From the NCBI GenBank assembly GCA_029207755.1, contig JARCOQ010000006.1, positions 9,828,513-9,892,512 of the forward strand: 64,000 nt of DNA, given 5' to 3'. The first letter of the stretch is position 1. Each line of letters starts with the position of its first letter. Below the pieces are notes generated by a model that had not been told where the DNA came from, ran no database searches, and saw only the letters and a program-made list of their open reading frames with translations. The position numbers and the translations under genes are program-made. This DNA comes from Chamaea fasciata (lineage: Eukaryota; Chordata; Aves; Passeriformes; Sylviidae). Below are positions 36,084-49,500 of the stretch, in pieces.

Positions 36084-37028
36084 TCATCCCAGAGCAAAAT
36101 CTTTGAACATGAGCCAAAAATCAGTCCCAGTCCAAATATCACTAATTGTGTCTCTAGAAGCTGCTTCCTTAAATCTCTTCAAGATCCAAAGTCTGTTTTT
36201 TTCTCAGGCTGACATGGAAGTGTTGCTTGAAGTTCCCTTTCACTCTGAGTAGAGGCCATGATAAACGGCCAAGGTTGTAGCAAAGGCATTTTGGCGAACC
36301 TCAGAAGAGCATCCCCTCAAAGCAATTGCCAGCTATTCTTTCCACTTCTACTGTGTTCAAAGTTCAAGACAAAAATTACTTTGAGAACTTGAATCAGGGT
36401 GTAACATTTCCAAAATGCACGGCTAAGCAAGAAATGTCATTCACTCAAGCCATCACCGAAATGTTTCTAATTACATCCCTTACTAATTACATTACTGTAT
36501 CCCTTTTAAGTAGCGGTTTTAAAAGTAAAACCCTTGGCTCAGAATTGATTCCTTATTTTTAAGCAATTCTTCCTATCAACTTGAACCAACAGTGTTTAAT
36601 CTGGTGATAAGTTTTCACACAGAACTGCTGATTATAGTCCCAAACCTGCAAAGTGCAGCAGGATCAGAGGGGGAAGGGATAATAAAAATATTTAAAAGAG
36701 TGTACTGGATCATTTTGTAATTCAGCTAGGAGTAATTAGTGCAGTTATTTTATATGATATCCTAAGGATATTCTGAAACTCACTGTCCTTTGTGTGGTAC
36801 CAGAAAAGGACACTACAGATCCCAGTTGAAAACAGACCAGAAATTTGAGATCATTGTTCCCCAGCAGCATTTCTGCCACTGAATGGGACATTTCCATAGA
36901 GCTGGAAGTCCTGAGTCTCCAAAAGTTGTCATGTAATTCAGTTGAAGAACATTGGAGACACAGTTAATGCTGTGCCATTATCTTTTGTTTCTTAAATAAT
37001 TAGGCTCTGATGACATGAAGAAGCCAAA
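36084..37028. other. AT-rich unique DNA, no gene seen
   Basis: Nothing recognisable was found between two CR1 copies. Confidence 0.5.
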
Positions 37029-37167
37029 TATCCCTGTAAGTGTCCAAGGCCAGGATGGATGGGGCTTGGAGCAACCTGGGAAAGTGGAAGGTGTCCCTAC
37101 CCATGGCAGGGGGTGGAACGAGGTGATTTTTAAGTTCTCTTACAACCCAAACCATTCTTTGATTCCA
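37029..37167 (+). mobile_element. CR1 LINE, 3' end
   Basis: This sense CR1 copy has 'ccctgtaagtgtccaaggcc', 'gatggggcttggagcaacct', 'gaaggtgtccctacccatgg', 'tacaacccaaaccattcttt' and a 'gattcc' remnant of the tail. It is truncated to ~140 bp. Confidence 0.93.
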
Positions 37168-38687
37168 TCATCGCTTAAAATTCAGGATCATTGTTATTTT
37201 GTGAATAAGGATGGAAACTCCCAAAGTTCGGTGGCCCTTTGTAGCTGCCTGTTCTGGTGGCACAAGTACAACCAGTTCTGCTTGGTTTTCTCCCCCACCC
37301 TCATCTCCCATCAGCAGCCACGTTAAATCAACTCAATATTCCTCAAGTCATTGCAAACTGATGGCCCAGAGGGTTTGGGAGCTATTTAAAATGTACCAGA
37401 CATACCAAAAAGTGATTTTTCCTGTCCAAACCCTCTCCAACATTTTTCAGGCCCTTAAACTGACACCTTAACTAAATTTTCTGATGTTTAGTGTCTTGCA
37501 AAAGGCCTGAACTAATGGGTACAGATAAATCCTTGAAGGAATACTTCATCTCTTGCCAACATTCTTGGCAAAATTTATGTTCTTGTTAATAGTTTTGTAC
37601 TTAGACATTAAACAACCCTTAAGTGCTCCCACTTGGCTGTATAAATAAGGTTTTTAGTCATGTGAATATGTTCAGCATATTTGTTGGGAGATACCTGACC
37701 CAAGTTTAAATCTGGAAAGGACAGGAAAAGTAGACAATTTCCATCCTTTCCTGGCATTTGGTTTGGACTATGACGCACTAAGGTCCAAATATTTTTGTGA
37801 CAGGTGTTGCACAAACACTAAATGGAGGCATCATTGCCCAGAAAACTTTATGGGTTGAAACAGAAACACATGAAATTGGACATGAAGTCTGAATTTGCAC
37901 ATAAATGAACATGGTAAAGTATTAAAACATTTTGCAGTCTATTTATGTCTCTGAGTATGGGAAATTTTTCTATCAAATCTTTTTGATGAAAATAAAAAAG
38001 AAGCTGAATCATATCAAGCAAAATATGTGCATAATGTTTCAGAAAAAAGGATAAAGCTGAAAAGGATAATTTCAAACTAAAAGTAGTCTTTAAAAAGTCA
38101 ATTTCTTTACAGTAAAAAATAGAGTTTAAGAAAGAATTTTAATTACTTTGTTTAAGGTCAAACAAATACTCTTTCAAGTCAAAATAATTTAATCTTTTCA
38201 TTTTTTGCCAGGCTGACTAGAAATGAAAGTAAAATGAATTATCAGAAGAAAATATTTCAGTCCACAGACAATAACAAAAATGAAATGAGGCAATTAGACA
38301 TTTCTAGTATTTTTATTGCTGTTAATGCAGGGTAGAGGTTGGAAGTAAACAAGTAGCAAATGGAAAATGTAAGTTACATGAGAAAAATGAGCTGCAAAGC
38401 AGGATTTAAAGAAAGATAAGATAACAGATGTTTCGATTTAATGTGATACTTCTACATTTGAAGAGCAGTCCAAGGGACAGTGTGGAGACCCAGGATAAAT
38501 TGACAGCTGGACAAAAAACTTTGAGAATTCTGTGAAAGGTCAGAGTCCTAATGGGTTAATGGATCAAAAATCTGGAGCTGGGAACCGCTGGGGTGTGAGC
38601 ACAAAGCCAAGAAGCCACTCCTTGCTGGAGAGGTACACTGGAGGCTCCAGCTGAGCCTTCCTGATTTGGGAAACTTTCCCCAGATTT
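37168..38687. other. AT-rich unique DNA, no gene seen
   Basis: Nothing recognisable was found. Confidence 0.5.
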
Positions 38688-38968
38688 GGGGGTCGGGCTC
38701 TTCTCAAAACGAGCAAGTGACAGGACAAGAGGAAACAGCCTCAGATTGTGCCAGGAGGTTTAGATTGGATATTGGGGAAAAATTCTTCACCCAAAGGGTT
38801 TTTCAGCTCTGGCACAGCTGCCCAGGGCAGTGCTGGAGTCACCATCCCTGGAGGGATTTAAAAGCTGTGTGGATGTGGCACTTGAGGACATGGGTCAGTG
38901 GTGGCTTTGGCTGCCTTAAGGGTTGGACTCGATGATCTCAGAGGGTTTTCCAACCTTAAGGATTCTAT
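38688..38968 (+). mobile_element. CR1 LINE, 3' end with coding trace
   Basis: This sense CR1 copy starts in the ORF2 end: 'gtgacaggacaagaggaaac' and a frame reading RRFRLDIGEKFFTQRV, close to the conserved CR1 C-terminal block. It continues through 'gtcaccatccctggagggat', 'gtggatgtggcacttgagga', 'ggttggactcgatgatctca' and a short 'ggattctat' tail. Frameshifts disrupt the coding remnant after FFTQRV. Confidence 0.93.
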
Positions 38969-40468
38969 ATAGGAAGTACCAATACAAAATGTCATGTATA
39001 TAAACGTGCCTCATTTGTTTTCCTCATTTTCTCCTCCAGTTTTCCTGTCAAAAGCCCCAGTAGCATTAGGCCACCCTGGGTGGTTCATGAGGCACAAGGT
39101 CTCAGCTCACTTTACAAAGCAGTTCTTATTTGCCAGAGGGGAGAAAATGTTTAAAACCCTTATTTCCAGGACTGTTTTGTGCTACCTGAAATCTACAGTG
39201 TAATCTGTCTGTTATTCCCCATTGCACCAGGGTCACCCCTATGTGAAAAAAGCCTTGGTTAAGAGGCTGTTTTGCTTCCTATACTTTTGATGTTCAGATT
39301 TTGACATGTTCTGCTGCTCTGTGGACAAAGATTACTGTGTTCAAAAGCCACGCTCACCCCTGGATAATTTGTTTGTCCTTATTACAGTAAATTTGTATAT
39401 TGATCTTTATTACAGTATCATCTAGCAGGATGTTTAGCATCCACACTCTGTCATGCAGGGCTCTGCACAGCTATGAGGGAAGAATGCAGAGTAGGTATTA
39501 TACCATACAGGAAACAATATATTTATATTTTACACATGTAATTTAGGTTTCTATCTAATAAAGAATAATATGTGTCTGTGGAAGGAATTTTCCTGATAGC
39601 CGATTGACTGTAGTACTTGGAAAATATTTTCCCTGGTGGGTGGGGTGCTTTATTCCTATTGCCCTTTCGTGATTTCTTTTTCCTCTCTTACATTAATTTT
39701 GTTGGCAAATTTCTCAGAATTTCACTGAGATGAATTTTTGTGCTTATTATACTTCTCTACTTTTTTATTATATTTAATAATCTCACACTTGTTTGCATTT
39801 GGAAGGATATCATAATAGCACAGCAGCCGTGCTGTTTTCACTGGCCATTTCAATGAAGAAAAATACACTGTGACATAATCAATACACATAGAAGAAAAAT
39901 TAAGTCCTATTTCTCAGAAGAACATCTAAAAGTGAGCCTATATATATAGGCTTAAGTAATCTAAATGACTTGATATATATTTTTATTTTAGTATCTGCAG
40001 GAAGATGGATCCCAGCCCATTAAAACTAAAATTTCCAGAAAGACAGGCACTCTGATGTATCATCTGTCAAGGTAAAGGGACTAAGAACCTCTAGCTGACT
40101 GATATGATGGATTTTCACTTTCCTACTTGCTTCAAGAAGGAAGAAAGTGTGGAGCTGAACAGCTGGTAACATTTGCTAAAAGATTATGGTGCTGAGATTC
40201 TGATTTAAATTTGACTTTTTGGTCGTAAACACATGAACAACATATGAAATGTTCTTATTCCTTAGCATATTTTCACTTGAAAAAAGTGATTCAACTGCTT
40301 CCTCTATAAAACCTCTATAGGATTAAAGAGCAAAGAGGTCTCCAACTGAAAAAAAGACATGTATTTCCTGGAAAAGGAAGTCATACAAGAGGCTCAAAGC
40401 TTTCTTTAGGGTAGCTGCTACCACCTTCTGTAAGACTGTTGAAACACATGTAAATGAGAAGTTTAAAA

Positions 40469-40570
<102 letters not shown>

Positions 40571-42470
40571 TTGGCAATATAATGAGACTCTTCCCTACAT
40601 GGTCCTCTTTAGGCTTAGAGATAAAAAAGTCTTTCCTGGTCTGCAGAATAACCATGTGAAAATATCTCTGGCTGCTCCACCATTTTATGTAAATTTGGAA
40701 ATATTTTAGAAATTATGTGAAACAAGCCCACAAGCTGTCACAAATACTGTTAGCACCTCTTGTACGTGCATATAAGGGGAGTAGCCTGTGCTATTTGCAG
40801 TTTTTGACCAATCAGGATGTAAACTCTACGAGTTGTTTTGGCAAATTTCAGAGGAAAATATTGGCTTACTAAAGCCAGACCAAGACCCCCAAACCCGTTC
40901 AGTTAAAAGCAAATCAATCAGTCAGTCAAGTCAGAGTGTTTTCCAAGCTTTGTCATCAGATGTTGTCTATCGAAAAGCCATCCAGAAGTGAAAAGCTGAA
41001 GCATCATGTGAAAATCTGATAAAAAAAATTATAGAATCCTTTAGTGAAAAAGACATCTAAGATCATTGAGGAAGACCATTTCAATGGTTTTCTGAGAGGA
41101 GTCTGTAAACGAAATGTGAACATGATCCATCAGAACTCTGTAAAACCTAAATAAAATCTGGATTATAAATGGGGTAAGTGATCAGACAGCACTCCTACAT
41201 CATTTATCAACAAGAGCTTCCAGTGATAAAAAGTAAGAGCAATAAAAGACTGATTTCACAGAACATTCTGAACCCTTTGGTGAGGTGGCCTGATTTAAGT
41301 TAGAGAAACTTCAACAAAACCAGGGAAAAACATACAAATAGGAGCAGAAAATACGTCAGACATTTCTAATATGAAACCACGCCTTGCAAAGTAGTGAGTT
41401 TGAAGGAGTGTTTGGATTTATAGAGGTCTGGAAAGCCTTCTTTACAGCCAAAGACTAAACAATATTGATTTGTTTAGCTTATCTGAGGAAAGATTATGAT
41501 TAAGTCACCTTCTAATCTATAAGTAGGAACACGGAGAGAGGACTTCTGATAATGGAAAGCTCTTTAATCTGGCTGACAGAAGCATGGCAAAGGCCAATGG
41601 ACAAAATTACTTAAATCATTTTGGAAATGAAACACACATTTTGAAACCGTGGGGGTTCTGTGTAACAAATTACTAAAGCAGCTTATTGATTCCCCATAAT
41701 TTTGAGTCTTTGGGGATGTTTTTCTGGAAGAGTCCTAATGCTGTCGAAAGTTACAGCCTTGATGCAAGAAGTGCTCTGTGAAAGAGTATGAGCTGCACCA
41801 AGTTCAAATTAAGTGAACATGTTGGTGTCTTCTGAGTTTATAACCAAAGAATCTTCAATGTTAGGCCATAGTTGTGCACGTCTGTGGCTTCTGAGATGTT
41901 GTACTGTCCTTTGGGGAAAAATAAAGCTAATGATAATTCTATTATTTTCTTTTCATTTAATGGCATCTCCCAATCTAGCTGGCTGGTTTGTGCCTGCTGG
42001 AAAGGAGAGTTGGTGTTATTTAACACTTTCCCAGACATATGTCTCTGGGCTTCATTTTGTACACTACAGCTCACAGATTCTAAGAAATAATATCTTATGA
42101 CCATCATTCTCCCACACGCATCACTTTTTCTTTTATCACTTGTTCTTTTTTTTTTTTTTTGGGGTGGGGGGGTTGTCCTTGATATTTTTAAGAAATCCAG
42201 AAAACTTCCTACGGAGCAGCAGCACCTAAATACTCTTATAATCTTCATTTCTGTGATATGTTGGCTTGTCTTGCATCTATTCATCTATTGCTGCAGCTGA
42301 AGTTTTGGATGTGGTTTCAAGTTGGGGGAAAAGTTTCAAGTGGGGCCAATCTCTGTGGGAATATTACAGGATATTGCTAAGAATATATATTGACAGGTCA
42401 GTTTATTGCGCAAGAGGGAAGAATTTGACAGCATTTTCTAATCCCTGTAAATTATAGTTGGTTTGTTTAG

Positions 42471-42504
42471 TAAAAAAAAAAAAAGAAAAAAAAAAGAAAA
42501 AAAT
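42471..42504 (+). repeat. A-rich low-complexity run
   Basis: Runs of A interrupted by two G bases. There is no adjacent LINE or processed gene copy to explain it as a poly-A tail. Confidence 0.85.
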
Positions 42505-43378
42505 TAAGATAGGCTGATTTCACACAACAAGGCAATTGCAGATACTAAGCTATAAAGGGAGTGTGTGGAGGGTGTCATAAGTTGTGCTCATCAAGCACTG
42601 GAAGACTTGAGCAGAGGTTTTGTAGCAGAAATGTTCAGGGAGGGCACATCAGTCCTAGTAAATAGAATTGGTGAGAAGTGGTTTTTGACAAATAAAATCA
42701 CTTTTTTTATAATGCAGGAACTGGCAGTAATTTTAACTAACGGTTCTGCTGGCAGGGAGTGACTCACTCCAGCACAGTAAAGACTGTGTTGTTAAAAGTA
42801 CTTACACTCACATTAGGAGCCTGAAATCATCCCAGACACAATGGCCCACTTTGAAAGAGCAGGAAACATTAAACAGATTGGCCAATCCAGAGAAAATAAT
42901 CATAGGAAAATTTATTGAAAGGCAGTTCACCAAACAGCATATCCTGCAGTTAAATCCAGTGGGTTTTGCTCTCCTCATACCAAGTCTCCAGTCTGTGATT
43001 TCTGCTCAACAGCATGATTCTGTAAAATAGGTCTTTCCAAGACCATAAAACTAGGAGAGATTCTGGGGCAAGAACTGCGTAAAGATAGAAGCAACAATAA
43101 AATCCTTGTTCTGTAAAGAGGAGGGAAACCAGCGCAGCAGCAGCAGCATGATTCATCCTCCTTAACTTCAGCCATCCAAAAGGTAGGTGTTGAATCAAAG
43201 TTAGTCGTTCCTTTTTTGTCACTTGTGGAGGAAGATGTGTCCTGCTTGCTTCAGATAACTACTTTGGGAACTGCTATTTAGAAAGACTTCCCTCTCTCCA
43301 TTGCCTTGGAGGATACCCAGGGGAACAGCCAGCAGAAAGCAACATCTTCCAACCTAAATCTAGATTGCTCTATCTCTA

Positions 43379-43548
43379 GGTTTCCCAGAGAAGCTGTGGC
43401 TGCCCCTGGATCCCTGGAGGTGTCCAAGGCCAGGTTGGACAGGGCTTGGAGCACCCTGGGATAGTGGAAGGTGTCTCTGCCCATGGCAGGGGGATTGAAT
43501 GAGGTGATCTTTGAGGTCCCTTCCGACCCAAACCATCCTGCGGTTCTC
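43379..43548 (+). mobile_element. CR1 LINE, 3' end
   Basis: This sense CR1 copy has 'gtttcccagagaagctgtgg', 'cctggatccctggaggtgtc', 'aggttggacagggcttggag', 'gtctctgcccatggcagggg', 'cccttccgacccaaaccatc' and a mutated tail ('gcggttct'). Confidence 0.93.
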
Positions 43549-44000
43549 AGAAGTCCTTTCATAAGGCCTACTCTGCTGAAACCAAGGCTCTGAAATTCAC
43601 TCTCTTTGAGGTGTGTACACAAAAGCATGTTGGTTTCAGTGCATACACAAGGTTCAGTAAAATAACTAAAAAGAAGGGAAATAGAGAGATAGCCAGAGGC
43701 AGAGTAAAATTTACCACGAGACCTCAAGAATCACACTTGGCATCTTCAGCCTGTAGCAAAAAAAAACCCAAATGCCCCACATTCCAAATCGCAGTGAATT
43801 GAGACAAGGTTAAAAAAATGTATTCAAATGTGATGATTTAATCAATTTACTGTCCCAGTTGCCGAGGGTTCAGGGAAGGAAAAAAAAAAAGTAAAAATCA
43901 CCAGTGAAAGTGTAAGAAAGGAATGAAAGAGAAGTTCAGATTGGCATTGGATTAGATTGTCATGGGAAAGGAACAGGAAAAATATGGCATCACTGAAACG
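43549..44000. other. Unique DNA, no gene seen
   Basis: A short spacer between two sense CR1 copies with an A-run at about 43879-43890. Confidence 0.5.
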
Positions 44001-44132
44001 TCCCTGGAGGTGGTTAAAAAACACATATGTGGCACTTGGGGACATGGTTTGGTGGTGGCCTGGGCAGTGCTGGGGAAATTGTTGGACTTGATGGTCTTAG
44101 AGGGCTTTTCCAAACTAAGTGATTCTGTGATT
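44001..44132 (+). mobile_element. CR1 LINE, 3' end
   Basis: This sense CR1 copy has 'tccctggaggtggttaaaaa', 'tatgtggcacttggggacat', 'ttggacttgatggtcttaga', 'gggcttttccaaactaagtg' and an 'attctgtgat' tail. It belongs to the 'gtggcacttggggacatgg' 3'-end class, unlike the copy 450 bp upstream. Confidence 0.93.
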
Positions 44133-45160
44133 TCCCTTTTTACAGCTCTCTGCTTCAGAATGATTTACTGCAGGGTTTGTATTGATTTACAATTATTAGA
44201 CAGTTATTGTAATTTATGTTGATAAAGCAATAAGGGAGTACTGAAAATATTTATTAAATATGAGAAACTTTGTAGCACTTGGACATTAATCAAAGTTGAT
44301 CATCTACAATAGATGTGCTAATAAACCATTAGTGAATATTTAACCTGCAAATACGATGAAAAAAGCTGATAGATTACCTCCTTCAGGAGCAGAGAGACTT
44401 TGTGGGAATTTTGAATTATTTAAATTATGACACAGCACAGGATTTAGGAGTGAGAAGCAATTTTACTGTGAGAATTTTTTTTTTTTTTAGTTGCTGAGTT
44501 CCAGATAAAAAGAGTGATGGAACTAATTTTGTTTCTTGTTGATTTAAACATTAGCAATCCCAGGGTTTACAAAAACATTAAAGGTAGTTGTAAGGGTGAG
44601 TCAGATAGTCTATAGTATAATGGAATCATTGGCCTTCTTTGATTTCAGTGCAGAAAGGAAAATAAAAAATGAAAAGCCCTGAGGAACTCAGGCTTCTCAG
44701 CACTTTGTTGCAGATGTCAGAGAAAGAAGTATGAGGGGTCAGTTTAGCATTTGCTTAAGTGACCTGATTAATTGGAGATTAAATGATCATTTGTTCAGCA
44801 AGTGGTGCAGAAGGCTGGGCACACTTCCCTGACCAGCTGAGCCAGGCTTTGCTAGGCATGTCTCCAGGCTAGGGGACACTTCTCATGCTCACCCTGTCCT
44901 TGGAAAGGTGGAGGGATGCTGGAAGGGACACTGCCTGGAAAGGAGTTAATCCATTAACGCCTCCTGGTTGATTAATTTTCTGCTTCAACTCATTTTAATT
45001 CTCGTTCTGCTGATTGTTTCCTTTCAGGGAGGGCATTTGTGGAAAGGTTATCAGCTTCTTGGAAGGACATAGCAAAGCCTCCAAGCACAAACCTAGCCCA
45101 CTTTTCCAAATAAACAGCTGCAGACAAATCCTGGCTTAATTGATGGAAATGGAAGTTTTC
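44133..45160. other. AT-rich unique DNA, no gene seen
   Basis: Nothing recognisable was found apart from a T-run near 44477-44489. Confidence 0.5.
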
Positions 45161-45872
45161 AGAGAATGCAGAATGGTTGTGGTTGGAAGGAACCTCTAAG
45201 ATCATTTAGTCCAACCACTCTACTCAAGCAAGTTTTGAATATCTCCAAAGAAAGAGCCTCCACCATCTCTCCAGGCCGTCAGCTCCACTGTCACAGGAAG
45301 AAATGTTTTTCTTTGTATTAAGGTGGGACTTCACGTGCTTCTGTTTTTGCCCACTGCCCATGGTCCTGTTGCTGAGCACCACAGAAAATAGTCTGGCCCC
45401 TTCCTCTTGACACCCACCATTAAGACATTTGTATGCATTGATAAATCCCCTCTCAGTTGTCTCTTCTTGTGGCTGAACAGCCCCAGCTCCCTCAGCCTTT
45501 CCCTGTAAGGAGACGCTCCAGTCCCCTCTTCATCGCTGTAGCCTCCACTGGACCCTCGCCAGGAGCTCCATGTCCCTCCTGTCCTGAGGAGCCTAGAACT
45601 GCACACAGCCCTCCAGATGTGCCTCACCAGGGTTGAGCAGAGGGGCAGGATCACCTCCCTTAACCTCCTGGAAATTCTCTATTAAATCCCGGCGTCCTGT
45701 TGGCCTTATTGGCACAAAGACACACTGGTTGTCATGGACACTTCTTGTCCACCATGACCCCAGGTCCTTCTCCCCAGTGCTGCTTCATCAGGTCAGCCGG
45801 AGCTGGTGCCTGCCTCCCCCCGCAAGTGCAGGACTCTGCATTTGCATTTGAATTTCAGAACTTTGTTAAAAT
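45161..45872 (-). mobile_element. CR1 LINE, ~0.7 kb, with ORF2 remnant
   Basis: This antisense CR1 copy begins with 'cagaatggttgtggttggaa' and extends into coding sequence. On the minus strand the frame across 45331-45654 carries [27 protein letters not shown] and VGVKRKGPDYF. These match the CR1 ORF2 C-terminal blocks ([21 protein letters not shown] and following) but with disruptive changes. It ends just before a 22-base T-run. Confidence 0.9.
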
Positions 45873-45879
45873 TCAGGAC

Positions 45880-45901
45880 TTTTTTTTTTTTTTTTTTTTT
45901 T
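45880..45901 (+). repeat. Poly-T run (22 nt)
   Basis: An uninterrupted T22 lies between the 5'-truncated edge of one antisense CR1 and the tail of the next. CR1 elements do not use poly-A tails, so the run is not explained by either copy. Confidence 0.95.
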
Positions 45902-46001
45902 GTCCTAACAAAGGAATCAAGCGCCAATTACTTTTCAGATAACATTTCACTGGTAAAATAGACGAGTAGATGATTGTTGGACATCATCTTAGTTCTTCAA
46001 A

Positions 46002-46529
46002 CATCACAGGATTCTAGAATGGTTTCGCTTAGAAGGGACCTTGACGATTACCCACTTCCAATCCCCCTGCCAAGGGCAGGGACACCTTCCACTATCCCAG
46101 GGTGCTCCTAGCCCCATCCAACCTGGCCTTGGGCACTTCCAGGGATCCAGGGGCAGCCACAGCTTCTCTGGGCACCCTATGCCAGGGCCTCACCACCCTC
46201 ACAGGGAAGGATTTCTGGTGCTCAGCATCATTCTTCCCCAGATACAGGACCCTGCATTTTCCTTTCTTGAGATTCACTGGGTTTCTCTTCACTGAACTCT
46301 CCAACCTGTCCAAGGTCCTGCTGAATGGCCCCACATTCTTCAGGTGGATCAGCCATTCCTCCCAGTTCTGCATCATCATCAAACGTGCTAAGGGAACACT
46401 GTCCCTTCATCCAGGTCACTGCTGAATAATAAGAACAAGACTGAACCCAGCACTGGCCCCTCGGGCACACCACTACCTACAATCCTCCAGCTGAACTCTG
46501 TGCCACTGGTTACAACCCTCTGGGCTCAA
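46002..46529 (-). mobile_element. CR1 LINE, ~0.53 kb, with RT remnant
   Basis: This antisense CR1 copy begins at its 3' tail ('acatcacaggattctagaat') and reaches back into the reverse transcriptase coding region. Minus-strand frames include FDDDAELGG (the counterpart of the FADDTKLGG catalytic box), DPPEECGAIQQDLGQV and NLKKGKCRVLYLGKND. These are split over two frames by frameshifts. The far end retains 'ggcccctcgggcacaccact' and 'ctggttacaaccctctgggc'. It is non-functional. Confidence 0.93.
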
Positions 46530-49500
46530 TGAAGATGGTTAGCAAAGACCAAAAGTTGGCCTTAAGCAAAATGTTTCAGCTCTGAGCAATGTGTGTGTTA
46601 CAAGCAGTGAAAATTGGTTGCTTTTCAATTAGGACTGGGAAGAGGAGGAAATGGGCCCTAACAGACCATGGTCAATATGGCTGGGACATGCAATGAAAAT
46701 CCAATTGCAGTAGAAAACTGCTTTTAGCAGGAGAGCCTAATATGAGGTGTGAAACATTAAGCTTTGTAGATAGGGTGTCTCACTACACAGAGGCTGGTTA
46801 TAATTACCAGAGGAAATGATAACGTTATGGCAGATACCAAGGACATGTATGATACATTATCAGAAAGATTAGTTTGAACTGCAAAGGCTTCCCTTAAACT
46901 ATCTTAATTAAAGATCATTCAAAACTTCCCCCAACACCTTATTTAGATCGGCTGCAAAAGCACACCAAGTGCTAAAAATTTCCTCTGTGAAGTTTTGATC
47001 TCTGAGCCATTAATATCTCCCTTAATTTAGCTTCTGTGCTATTTACAAATCAGAATTGCCTGCCTATGGAAATGGAGTTGTTGGAGCTAGTTATTCCATT
47101 GCACGGGATGACTTTGTTGTTCCCCACCACTCCACCAGTTTACACCACCAGACTACTCTGCTTACTCACATAAATGAATCTTCACAAGGATTTTTATTTC
47201 CCAATCACAATATTGATACAAAATATATTCCATTCTTCCTAGGTATTCATGGCACACGCTGTAACAATCCATCTGTTACCAACACCCTGCTCTGAAGAAT
47301 GTTTAAACTGTGTGAATTAGGAGTAAGAATGGGTAGAATTTCTTTCTTGAACTATACCTGTGATTTTCTCAGCACAGTGGGCATGGGAGGAAGGAGAAAA
47401 TAGCTTGGCTGATGTGTAGGTTTTTAAATTTTGACTACTATTTTTAATATTATCAACTGTGCTGTCCCAGCAGGACATGTAATAATAACATAGCCAAGCA
47501 TAGCTGTTAGCAGAGCTCTGGTCTTAAAATACTTAAAATACAGATGTTCTGCTATAGTTTCTCTGAGGACCCTTCTCGTAGACGTAAACAATGACAGAGG
47601 TACAACCTGTCTTTATTACAGCCTGTCAACAGCACTGATGTCTCCCAGGACTTTTCCCCACCTCATTCGTATCCATGATTCATCTGAGACTGTGTCACTT
47701 GGACATTCACAGGTTTACTTCTGCTGTTCAATCTAAAGATGATGTCAATACCCAGTAAGTGATGAAACTGTCTTTCACTTCATACTATGCAATAAATCAA
47801 TTTATAGAGCAGCGAAAAACTGCGAAAGATTATTCTTTTTATCTACAAGACACACATATCCAGAGCTTTATTTGTGTCTTAGATAGACTGGAGGGTGATA
47901 GTGAGGAAAAACCCTGTAGGTATATCCAGCAATTTTCTCCTTGGCAGCATTTGAATAGGAAACAAAAAAAGTTAATTCAGTACGTGCTTCAATGCAGTAA
48001 ATTTTAGACAGAAATGCTGCTTGCCCCCAACATTTTTACGAGTTCCAGGTGGAAGTTCTATGGCCTCAATGATTCAGCAATATCTGGAGATAGCACAACC
48101 CATCAAAAGTGCAGGAATTATCCCAATCCTTCCTGTCTGCTGCCAGCAGAATACACAGCCAGCAATTCCTGAAATCTCCCTCCAGCATTTCTCTGTTGGA
48201 TTCACATAACACGTCAAAGAAATGATTTTTCTCTTTGATTACTGCAGTAAAATAAAAAGCACTGAAAAAACAACATCTCAGAAACTTACCTTGCAGTTAC
48301 ATGAAAAACCCAGCTCCCTGGAAAGAAATGTAATGAGGAGGGAGTCACGGTCGTTACTCCTTGTTACGGCACTTTAGAGTAACAATGCCATTTGGAGACC
48401 CTTGCAGCAGGAAAGTCAGGAAAAGCAAGTCAGCAATCAACTCCAGAGGCCAACAGGCTAAGATATATCCACTCCAACTTTAGTGCATTTGGAGTCTGCA
48501 AAAGTTCCTGTTGGCTTTTTCTACCTCTTTCCATCTGGCAGTGACACTTAGTAGTTAAAGCAGGAAATGGAATTCTGGCTGTAAAGGTCTAAAATGGAGT
48601 TATTGTCTTAAGTAATCATGGAGAGAAATACATATATATATATATACAGCTTTAAAGTACAGGTGCTTAAGTTTTACTAAACCGATTTAGAATTAGGAAA
48701 CTAAGCACCTTTCAAAAGCTTATAAATGCCTTTCAAGCTCTGGTCTTGCCATTTTTCCCCCTTCTTTTAGATTTCTGAGACAACAAGAAACATCTGTGGG
48801 GTTTTTTGTGGTGCTTTACTTTCAGCCCTGCCAATTACCTTCTGTTCTAATTAGAGTCAGTGAGAGGTGTGGGCTTCTACTTCCCCTGTTAAAACATTAT
48901 CAAATGAAACAGAGTGTTTTATTCCAGCCTTCTTACTTGATTCAGCGCATCACAGGTGTGGTAGAGAAGTTATAAACATATGTTTTGAAGCCCTGAGAAG
49001 GAGAGAAGATGGAGGTGGTTTTGTGCATTAAAACCATTTGATTACTCTGGTTTTACAACAGGTCTAAGTGGAACAAACACAAACTGACTCAGGGAGCACA
49101 GTGACCTCCCAAACAGTGCAAGCTTGGCTATGCAAGGCTGTAACTACAAAAAAAAAAGTTCTTTAAGAACTCAAGATAACCTCAACTCAAGAATTTTGTA
49201 TTTAGCATATTTTCGATACTGAAGGAGGACATTCAAGGTCAAAATCTCGGGAGCCCCTGTCCAACACTTACTATTTCCCTTTGCACTCCCTCTCCCTGTT
49301 CATGCTACTAGACTTGGCTGGCTTAACGCCACACTGAATTGGCAATTTTTTCTCTTTGCATTAGAGAGCAAATTCAAAAAACAGCCATGTGTATCATGGA
49401 TAGAAAGGCAGGGAGGGGATTTAAATCAGCTGGGAAATTCTGAGGTTGGAAACGCTTGTTTGTAGCAAGGGGAAACTAATGGTTCTTACTGAGTAGCACG

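Noticed and set aside
41838..42284. 148-codon minus-strand open frame
   Set aside because: It crosses a long homopolymer run, has no recognisable domain and no splice context.
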